Positions 1 through 4,253 of a DNA stretch of 5,512 bases are shown here, one piece after another. The notes below the pieces were generated by a model. That model saw only the letters and a list, made by a program, of their open reading frames with translations, was not told the DNA's origin and did no database searches. Positions within the stretch are counted from its first letter, which is position 1, and every line of letters starts with the position of its first letter. The stretch spans positions 1-5,512 of the forward strand of contig CAYWUJ010000096.1 in the NCBI GenBank assembly GCA_964461455.1, given 5' to 3'. Both the position numbers and the translations under genes were made by a program. This DNA comes from UBA1413 sp964461455. GTDB taxonomy: Bacteria > Bacteroidota > Bacteroidia > Bacteroidales > Prolixibacteraceae.

Positions 1-396
1 CAGCAGATTGACGCCGCCTGGTGCAGCATGATGGATATCATCCCCCCGGAAAAAATCGCCCTGATCAAAAAACTGGCGGCCGGCTACCGTCTGTTTCTCT
101 TCAGCAACACCAATGTCATCCACATCACCTATTTCCTGGAGCGGTTTGAAAAGGCGTATGGCTACAACCTGGAGTCCCTTTTTGAGCAGAGTTTTTATTC
201 CCACGAGATCAGGGACCGCAAACCCCTTCACTCGAGCTTCGAAAAGGTGCTGGCCCTGGGGAATATGCGCCTGGAGGAGACCCTGTTTATCGATGATTTC
301 GAGGAAAATGCCGTGGCCGCCAGAGAAATGGGCCTCAGGACCATCCATTATACCCCCGGCGAGGAGCTGGCAGGCTATTTCAATGGAGCCCTGTAA
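1..396 (+). CDS. HAD-superfamily (subfamily IA) phosphatase, C-terminal part, 5' end outside window
   Basis: The reading frame is open from the first base and stops at TAA 394-396, giving 131 residues. The internal ATGs at 28 and 31 are unlikely to be the start, because the preceding codons already read like the family's cap-to-core segment. Three HAD core motifs are visible: motif II LFSNTN (residues 33-38 of the fragment, S35), the motif III lysine in RDRKP (K74), and motif IV LFIDDFEEN (D98, D99). Motif I, with the nucleophile Asp (DxDxT/V type), must lie upstream of the window. The arrangement matches subfamily IA enzymes such as YihX-like sugar-phosphate phosphatases. These are cytoplasmic, Mg-dependent and act on small phosphorylated metabolites. 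The substrate cannot be deduced. No convincing T-tract terminator follows; the next gene has its own promoter. Confidence 0.88.
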   Translation, partial: QQIDAAWCSMMDIIPPEKIALIKKLAAGYRLFLFSNTNVIHITYFLERFEKAYGYNLESLFEQSFYSHEIRDRKPLHSSFEKVLALGNMRLEETLFIDDFEENAVAAREMGLRTIHYTPGEELAGYFNGAL

Positions 397-472
397 AATT
401 GGCCTTTCCACACAAAATTCCTGAAAGGGAGAGAATTACGCCCGACAGGGAACCTGGTATCAATCCGGAAGC

Positions 473-497
473 ATTTTAAATTAATATATTTTAAAAT
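473..497. repeat. AT-rich inverted repeat upstream of trpB2 promoter
   Basis: ATTTTAAA (473-480) and TTTAAAAT (490-497) form a perfect 8-bp inverted repeat separated by 9 bases, all A/T. It ends 6 bases before the putative -33 element. It could act as an AT-rich upstream promoter element or a protein-binding dyad, or it may simply be low-complexity intergenic DNA. No function is proven. Confidence 0.4.
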
Positions 498-502
498 AAA
501 AG

Positions 503-535
503 TGTTGGAGATTAAATCAAATCAATTTACATTTG
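503..535 (+). promoter_or_regulatory. Bacteroidetes-type promoter for the trp leader and trpB2
   Basis: TACATTTG at 528-535 is a perfect match to the Bacteroidetes -7 consensus TAnnTTTG. GTTG at 503-506, 21 bases upstream, is a 3-of-4 match to the -33 element TTTG. This spacing would put transcription start at about 540-543, only 11-14 bases before the leader-peptide ATG at 554. That is an expected geometry for an attenuated operon. The element match is seen in the sequence; the start site is inferred. Confidence 0.65.
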
Positions 536-553
536 GCCAACGCTAAAAAAGGT

Positions 554-619
554 ATGAACAGTTCGATTATTCACAACGGCAATTGGTGGTGGTGGCACAG
601 CGATGTGATGGCACCGTAA
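554..619 (+). CDS. trpL: Tryptophan leader peptide with four consecutive Trp codons
   Basis: A 21-codon open frame begins MNSSIIHNGN, then has four TGG codons in a row (584-595), and ends HSDVMAP with TAA at 617-619. Four adjacent Trp codons in so short a frame are very unlikely by chance. The frame lies directly downstream of a promoter and directly upstream of a 16-bp intrinsic terminator preceding trpB2. The start is preceded by AAAAAAGGT, typical A-rich Bacteroidetes initiation context. Its role is inferred to be a ribosome-stalling sensor of charged tRNA-Trp, not a functional peptide. A ribosome halted at the Trp codons would cover RNA to about 610 and leave 615-624 free. A ribosome reaching the stop codon would cover that segment. 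Gammaproteobacterial trpL usually has two Trp codons, so four suggests strong sensitivity. The symbol is by functional analogy only. Confidence 0.88.
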   Translation: MNSSIIHNGNWWWWHSDVMAP

Positions 620-670
620 ACAATTCGTCCGTACTGAGAATACCTGAGGAAGAGGGATTTGTTGTTTACG
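581..670 (+). promoter_or_regulatory. trp attenuator: alternative pairings of the leader RNA
   Basis: Two mutually exclusive foldings can be read by eye. The first (1:2) pairs AATTG 581-585 with CAATT 621-625 and GGTG 588-591 with CACC 612-615, so the Trp codons themselves sequester segment 2. The second (2:3, antiterminator) pairs CGTAAACAA 615-623 perfectly with TTGTTTACG 662-670. It is extended by a U-G pair (624/661) and, across a 2x2 internal loop, by 627-630 with 655-658. The antiterminator consumes 655-658 and 661-664 of the terminator's 5' arm. A ribosome stalled at Trp codons would break 1:2 and favour 2:3, giving read-through into trpB2. Plentiful Trp-tRNA would let the terminator form. 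Pairings are seen in the sequence; the switching mechanism follows the classical trp attenuation model and is inferred. No folding energies were computed. Confidence 0.8.
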
Positions 671-693
671 CAGCAAGTCCCTCTTCTTTTTTT
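649..693 (+). terminator. Intrinsic terminator (attenuator hairpin) before trpB2
   Basis: The arm 649-664 pairs with 671-686 over 16 bp, including 2 U-G wobbles. The lower 9 bp, GAAGAGGGA/TCCCTCTTC, are perfect. The loop is TTTACG (665-670). Seven T residues follow at 687-693. It lies 30 bases after the leader-peptide stop and 92 bases before the trpB2 start, so it is the conditional terminator of the attenuator rather than the end of the upstream HAD gene. Confidence 0.92.
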
Positions 694-785
694 ACGTTCT
701 TTTTCAACGGTTCTGACAGAGCACAGGCCGACAGTGCATTTCTTCGTCCCGACCAAATTATTATAACCACATAAAAACTAAAAAG

Positions 786-2159
786 ATGACACTACAGAAA
801 AAAATCATGCTGGAAGATTCAGAGTTACCGAAGCAATGGTACAACTTAACACCTGATCTTCCCACGCCGTTAAATCCCCCGTTGGGTCCCGACGGGAAGC
901 CCATCACCCCCGAGATGCTGGCGCCGGTATTTCCGATGAACCTGATAGAACAGGAAGTGAGCCAGGAGCGGTGGATTGACATTCCGGAGCCCATCAGGGA
1001 GATGCTGGCTGCTTACCGGCCGGTTCCGCTGGTCAGGGCTTACGCCTTGGAGAAAGCTCTGGGCACCCCGGCCAAGATCTATTACAAGAACGAAAGTATT
1101 TCTCCGGTAGGAAGCCACAAGGGGAACACGGCGATTGCCCAGGCGTGGTATAACAAGCAATTCGGCATCAAGCGGCTGACCACCGAAACGGGAGCCGGCC
1201 AGTGGGGCAGCGCCCTGGCCTACGCCTCGGCCCTGATAGGCCTGGAATGCAAGGTTTTCATGGTGCGCGTCAGCTTTAACCAGAAGCCTTACCGCAAGAT
1301 GATGATGAACACCTGGGGAGCTACCTGTGTGCCGAGTCCGAGCACCGAAACCCAGGCCGGCCGCAATATTCTGGCTGAATTTCCCGACACCCCGGGGAGC
1401 CTGGGCATCGCCATCAGCGAAGCCATCGAACAGGCTGTTATGGATCCGAAAGGGGAGACCCGCTATTCCCTGGGTTCCGTTTTGAACCATGTAATGCTCC
1501 ACCAGAGCATCATTGGGCTGGAAACAAAAAAACAGCTGGCCAAGGTGGGTATTAAAAAACCCGATGTGGTGGTGGGATGTTGCGGCGGAGGCAGCAACTT
1601 TGCCGGGATCTCCTTCCCCTTCATGTATGACAAGGTTAATGGCGCCGACATCAAAATCGTGGGAATAGAACCCTATTCATGCCCCACCCTGACCAAGGCA
1701 CCCTTTCTTTATGACCATGGTGATGTGGCCAAAATGACCCCGCTGCTTCCCATGTATAGCCTCGGTCACAACTTTATTCCCGCGCCCATCCATGCCGGAG
1801 GCCTCCGGTACCACGGAATGGCCCCGCTGGTGAGCGCCGCCCTGCGCGACGGACTCATGGAAGCCCAGGCCGTCCACCAGAGCGAGTGTTTCGAAGCCGG
1901 ACTTCTCTTTGCCAAAACCGAAGGGATCATCCCCGCTCCCGAAACCACCCATGCCATCGCCGGCGCCATCAGGGAAGCCAACCTGGCCAAAGAAGAGGGA
2001 AAAGAAAAGGTTATCGTTTTCAACTTTACCGGACATGGCCTGCTGGACCTCGTGGGGTATGAAAAGTACATGACCGGACAGCTGACCGACTATGAATATC
2101 CGGAAGAAGAGATCGCCAAAAATCTTGAAGTCCTTAAAGGATATCCGCTACCCCTGTAA
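786..2159 (+). CDS. trpB: TrpB2: tryptophan synthase beta-like PLP-dependent enzyme, long form
   Basis: This 457-residue protein has the length and signatures of the TrpB2 (TrpB-related) clade, clearly longer than the roughly 400-residue TrpB1. The PLP Schiff-base lysine is K112 in GSHKGNTA. The catalytic glutamate motif ETGAGQWG (134-141) carries Trp where TrpB1 usually has His. The phosphate-binding glycine loop is GCCGGGSN (264-271). EGIIPAPETTHA (379-390) and FTGHGLLDL (414-422) are further TrpB2-type motifs. The family's reaction is L-serine plus indole to L-tryptophan, in the cytoplasm. TrpB2 proteins lack the standard TrpB1-TrpA interface and are often proposed to salvage free indole. 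Start: ATG 786 has A-rich upstream sequence (AAAAACTAAAAAG). ATG 807 is a possible alternative. The gene is controlled by a Trp-codon leader and attenuator and followed by its own terminator, so it appears monocistronic, with no trpA alongside. Confidence 0.95.
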   Translation: MTLQKKIMLEDSELPKQWYNLTPDLPTPLNPPLGPDGKPITPEMLAPVFPMNLIEQEVSQERWIDIPEPIREMLAAYRPVPLVRAYALEKALGTPAKIYYKNESISPVGSHKGNTAIAQAWYNKQFGIKRLTTETGAGQWGSALAYASALIGLECKVFMVRVSFNQKPYRKMMMNTWGATCVPSPSTETQAGRNILAEFPDTPGSLGIAISEAIEQAVMDPKGETRYSLGSVLNHVMLHQSIIGLETKKQLAKVGIKKPDVVVGCCGGGSNFAGISFPFMYDKVNGADIKIVGIEPYSCPTLTKAPFLYDHGDVAKMTPLLPMYSLGHNFIPAPIHAGGLRYHGMAPLVSAALRDGLMEAQAVHQSECFEAGLLFAKTEGIIPAPETTHAIAGAIREANLAKEEGKEKVIVFNFTGHGLLDLVGYEKYMTGQLTDYEYPEEEIAKNLEVLKGYPLPL

Positions 2160-2188
2160 TCAATCAATTTCCAGTTTATACTTTATTT

Positions 2189-2226
2189 AATGCCAATGAA
2201 TTGTCTGATAATTCATTGGCATTTTT
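2189..2226 (+). terminator. Intrinsic terminator of trpB2
   Basis: AATGCCAATGAATT (2189-2202) pairs perfectly with AATTCATTGGCATT (2210-2223), a 14-bp stem with a 7-base loop. T residues run to 2226, then CTTTC. It lies 29 bases after the trpB2 stop. It shows that trpB2 is the last gene of its transcript and that the next gene needs its own promoter. Confidence 0.92.
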
Positions 2227-2267
2227 CTTTCTATCCGGAAAATTTTCCGTAACTTATCTGTCACTGA

Positions 2268-2275
2268 TTTCTTTG
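2268..2275 (+). promoter_or_regulatory. Candidate -7 promoter element for the MBL hydrolase gene
   Basis: TTTCTTTG matches TAnnTTTG at all fixed positions except the second. TTTT at 2243-2246, 21 bases upstream, is a 3-of-4 match to the -33 element. It sits between the trpB2 terminator and the ATG at 2306, where a promoter is needed. The match is imperfect in an AT-rich stretch, so confidence is low. Confidence 0.3.
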
Positions 2276-2305
2276 CGGAAAAGTATTCACCTAAAAAAAA
2301 ACGAC

Positions 2306-3391
2306 ATGTTCCGGATAGAGATGCTGCCTGCAGAGTATGGGGATTGCCTCTGGATAGAATACGGGAAGCCCGGGGGAAGGACCTACCGGGTGCTGGTCGA
2401 CGGCGGACTGGCGGAGTGCGGGAAGGTCCTGCGCAAGAGAATCAAGGCGCTTCCCCCCGAGGAAAGACGCTTTGACCTGATCGTGGTCACCCACATCGAC
2501 ACCGACCATATCAACGGCATGATCAACCTGCTCCGTAACATCCCGGAGGGTTTCAGCTGTGACACCTTCTGGTTCAACGGTTATGACCAGATCAAACCCC
2601 CGGGAACCAAGGGGATAGCCCAGGGAATAGAACTCAGCACCCTGCTTGGGGAATGGGAGAACAGGGAAAAGAAAAAATTCTGGAACAAGCCCTTCCGGCG
2701 GAAGGCCGTGATGCTCCCCGATACGGGCGTTCCGAAGACGGTAACCCTCAGGGGAGGGATGAAAATGACCGTTCTGGGGCCTACCTCGAAAGGAATTGCG
2801 GAGCTCTTCAAAGAGTGGGACAAGGTGGTCAGAGAGGCGCAAATGGTGCCCCTTCCGGAAGAAAAAAGGGATCTTTTTCCGGAAGAGGGCTTCCCTTCAG
2901 CCGGCGAGACAGAGGATATTTTTGTGGAAGAGCTGGCCCGGTCGGGGTTTACCCAGGATGACTCCCCTTCGAACGGCAGCAGCATCGTCATGCTGGCCGA
3001 TTATGGTGAAGAGAGCATTCTTCTCACCGGGGACGCCTTTCCCGGAGACATCGTAAAGGGCATCCGCCGCATCATTCCTGCCGGCGAGAAGCTGCCGCTG
3101 ACCGCCTTCAAGGTTCCACACCACGGAAGCCGCAATAACAACAGCAACGAGCTGTTTGAAGCTTTCAGCTGCCGCAGCTTTATGGTCTCCACCAACGGCA
3201 GGAAACACGGCCACCCCGACAGGGAAGGGATCGCCCGCATCCTCGTCCATACGGTGGGCGACACCGCCTTGTACTTCAACTACAGCCACGATGCCGGCAC
3301 GGTATGGTCAAACGACCGCCTGCAGAGCGATTACGGGTACAAAGCCTTTTATGCCGGTAACGGACACATGAAAATCGACCTGGCGGAATAA
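2306..3391 (+). CDS. Stand-alone ComEC/Rec2-type metallo-beta-lactamase-fold hydrolase
   Basis: The protein has 361 residues. It starts MFRIEMLPAEYGDC, the usual N-terminus of the ComEC/Rec2-like MBL family. Metal-ligand motifs appear in order: VDGG (31-34), THIDTDH (62-68, H63, D65, D67, H68), LLTGD (239-243, D243), and VPHHGS (270-275), followed by HGHPD (301-305). GSSIVMLADYGEES (224-237) is the strand preceding the TGD motif, also typical. All metal ligands are present, so a binuclear-metal phosphodiesterase or nuclease-like hydrolase is likely. The substrate is unknown. A charged insertion of about 125 residues (roughly 90-215) separates the two halves and may bind substrate or a partner. 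No signal peptide or membrane helix is seen, so it is probably cytoplasmic, unlike true ComEC. The start is ATG 2306 with A-rich upstream sequence. An in-frame TTG at 2201 lies inside the preceding terminator and is rejected. Confidence 0.88.
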   Translation: MFRIEMLPAEYGDCLWIEYGKPGGRTYRVLVDGGLAECGKVLRKRIKALPPEERRFDLIVVTHIDTDHINGMINLLRNIPEGFSCDTFWFNGYDQIKPPGTKGIAQGIELSTLLGEWENREKKKFWNKPFRRKAVMLPDTGVPKTVTLRGGMKMTVLGPTSKGIAELFKEWDKVVREAQMVPLPEEKRDLFPEEGFPSAGETEDIFVEELARSGFTQDDSPSNGSSIVMLADYGEESILLTGDAFPGDIVKGIRRIIPAGEKLPLTAFKVPHHGSRNNNSNELFEAFSCRSFMVSTNGRKHGHPDREGIARILVHTVGDTALYFNYSHDAGTVWSNDRLQSDYGYKAFYAGNGHMKIDLAE

Positions 3392-3409
3392 AAAACCGTT
3401 CCCCCGGTT
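3391..3409 (-). terminator. Possible terminator for the minus-strand two-helix membrane protein gene
   Basis: Read on the minus strand, AACCG (3409-3405), the six-base loop GGGGAA and CGGTT (3398-3394) form a 5-bp hairpin followed by TTTT (3393-3390). It lies about 95 bases past the stop of the minus-strand gene and touches the stop codon of the MBL gene. The stem is short, so this is a weak call. Confidence 0.35.
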
Positions 3410-3410
3410 A

Positions 3411-3428
3411 CGGGGAGTCACCTCCCCG
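3411..3428. other. GC-rich hairpin between convergent genes
   Basis: CGGGGAG (3411-3417) and CTCCCCG (3422-3428) form a perfect 7-bp stem with a 4-base loop, 19 bases after the MBL stop. No T tract follows on the plus strand. It may protect or help end either convergent transcript, but this cannot be shown. Confidence 0.45.
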
Positions 3429-3485
3429 CACGGAAGGGGAGCTTATACGGAAGGAATCACAAAACCGCAGGGTGATGGAAGAGCG

Positions 3486-3502
3486 CAGCCCCGGCGGGGC
3501 TG
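3486..3502. other. GC-rich hairpin just past the minus-strand gene stop
   Basis: CAGCCCC (3486-3492) and GGGGCTG (3496-3502) form a 7-bp stem with a 3-base loop, one base beyond the stop codon (3506-3504) of the minus-strand gene. Without a following T run on either strand it is not a standard intrinsic terminator. It may be a 3'-end stabilising structure. Confidence 0.45.
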
Positions 3503-3503
3503 G

Positions 3504-3986
3504 TCAGTTCCGGTAGCCCATCCGGGAGAGGGCGCGCAGCTCATCGCGTACTTTTTCCGCTTTTCCGTGGAAGCCGGGATCCTGCACGTGGAGCGCCCTG
3601 TCACTGGTCCGCACTCCGGCAGCCTCATCCAGAATGGCGTCCAGCTCTTCGGCCAGATCCCCAGCGCGATGGGTCACCGTCAGGGAACGTTCATTGGCGT
3701 CATTGGCTTCGTCACGGGCCCGGGCCGCCTGGGCATCGGCGGGAACCTTCCCGAAATAGTACCCCACCACCACCCCGGCAAGACCCAGCAATATCTGCAG
3801 GATATCCTTGCCCGCTGCCAGTTGTGTTTTGTCAGGATTCCCGATCAATCCAAAGGTCCTGATAATAAGGACCAGGGTGAAGAGCAGGATCAGAATTCCC
3901 AGGATGGCTGTGACCACCTCCTTGACCAGTTGAATGATCTGCTCATGGGTCCATGAGGAACCCCCGTTTTCTTCTTTGTTTGCCAT
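3504..3986 (-). CDS. Unrecognised small protein with two membrane helices and a charged helical C-terminus
   Basis: The protein has 160 residues. Residues 1-20 are polar. TM1 is about 22-43 (VVTAILGILILLFTLVLIIR) and TM2 about 62-79, ending GVVVGYYFGK. A short polar linker (IGNPDKTQLAAGKD) joins the two helices. Residues 83-125 are rich in Ala, Glu, Asp and Arg and look helical, possibly coiled coil. The last 35 residues are polar. With two helices, both ends should lie on the same side of the inner membrane, probably the cytoplasm. ATG 3986 was chosen because AGAAGG stands 5 bases upstream; extending to 4028 would add an AT-rich, unconvincing N-terminus. Hydrophobic pattern and codon use support a real gene on this strand. 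I do not recognise the family. Small two-helix proteins include holin-like and toxin or effector types, but nothing here shows either. It is convergent with the MBL gene and divergent from the GH88 gene. Confidence 0.75.
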   Translation of the reverse strand: MANKEENGGSSWTHEQIIQLVKEVVTAILGILILLFTLVLIIRTFGLIGNPDKTQLAAGKDILQILLGLAGVVVGYYFGKVPADAQAARARDEANDANERSLTVTHRAGDLAEELDAILDEAAGVRTSDRALHVQDPGFHGKAEKVRDELRALSRMGYRN

Positions 3987-4006
3987 ATTACCTTCTGATT
4001 TAAAGT

Positions 4007-4018
4007 TGATTATAATCA
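4007..4018. repeat. 12-bp perfect palindrome upstream of the two-helix protein gene
   Basis: TGATTATAATCA is a perfect 12-bp dyad lying 21 bases upstream of the minus-strand start codon. Such a site could be an operator for a dimeric regulator of this gene. AT-rich palindromes of this length also occur by chance in intergenic DNA. No clear TAnnTTTG element was found for this gene. Confidence 0.4.
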
Positions 4019-4130
4019 GGTTTATCAATACAATTTACGAAATTTTCGGGAATTCACCATGGGTAAATGCAAACTAAATCGGTGGTCCTTAAAGAAATGG
4101 GAATCCCGGCATGGAAAAGCTCAATTCAGC

Positions 4131-4138
4131 TATATTTG
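4131..4138 (+). promoter_or_regulatory. Bacteroidetes -7 element (TAnnTTTG) upstream of the GH88 gene
   Basis: TATATTTG is a perfect match to TAnnTTTG. It would start a transcript near 4143-4148, leaving a leader of roughly 110 bases before the ATG at 4254. No good TTTG -33 element is found about 20 bases upstream (GGCATGG instead), so the promoter may need an activator or may be weak. Confidence 0.5.
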
Positions 4139-4143
4139 CAGAA

Positions 4144-4191
4144 CCGGCAGGAAAAATCAGCGATGCGCTTTTTGCTGACCAGGGCTGCCGG
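4144..4191 (+). promoter_or_regulatory. Structured 5' leader hairpin of the GH88 transcript
   Basis: CCGGCAG (4144-4150) pairs perfectly with CTGCCGG (4185-4191). Inside, TCAGC (4157-4161) pairs with GCTGA (4174-4178), or alternatively AGCG (4159-4162) with CGCT (4166-4169). The structure begins right at the predicted transcript start. It may stabilise the mRNA 5' end or regulate expression. It matches no riboswitch I recognise and has no T tract, so it is not a terminator. Confidence 0.45.
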
Positions 4192-4234
4192 GAAAAAGTC
4201 AGGTTCACCGTTTGACCATTTCAGGGAGGAATAA
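4163..4234 (+). other. Possible 23-codon upstream ORF in the GH88 leader
   Basis: ATG 4163 opens a frame that starts MRFLLTRAAGKKSG and stops at TAA 4232-4234, with AGGAAAAA a few bases upstream. It lies wholly within the predicted leader. It has no regulatory run of repeated codons. It may be chance, and is listed because its stop abuts the purine-rich GGGAGGA (4224-4230). Confidence 0.2.
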
Positions 4235-4253
4235 CTTAATAACCAAATATTCC

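Noticed and set aside
403..428. Possible terminator of the HAD gene (CCTTTC 403-408 with GAAAGG 423-428)
   Set aside because: It is only 6 bp with a 14-base loop and has no T tract.
571..774. Open frames of about 60 residues on both strands across the trp leader (583-774 plus, 571-756 minus)
   Set aside because: They run through the terminator hairpin and have no family resemblance; the short leader frame 554-619 explains the region better.
870..1502. 210-residue minus-strand open frame inside trpB2
   Set aside because: It is a shadow of the strongly conserved trpB2 frame, with no recognisable motif.
2201..2305. N-terminal extension of the MBL gene from TTG 2201 (35 extra residues)
   Set aside because: The TTG lies in the terminator hairpin of trpB2, the added residues do not resemble the family, and ATG 2306 gives the standard N-terminus MFRIEMLPAEYGD.
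3430..3454. Direct repeat ACGGAAGG (3430-3437 and 3447-3454)
   Set aside because: Only two 8-base copies in a purine-rich spacer; not a CRISPR or iteron array and easily due to chance.
3567..3956. 129-residue plus-strand open frame opposite the two-helix protein
   Set aside because: It lacks coherent hydrophobic or domain pattern, while the minus-strand frame has two clear membrane helices and a ribosome binding site.
3987..4028. Start of the two-helix protein at 4028
   Set aside because: The extra residues are AT-rich (MINLIIINFKSEGN) and span the palindrome; ATG 3986 has AGAAGG at good spacing.
4212..4253. N-terminal extension of the GH88 gene from TTG 4212
   Set aside because: It would place 14 mostly polar residues before a textbook lipoprotein signal peptide that begins at ATG 4254.
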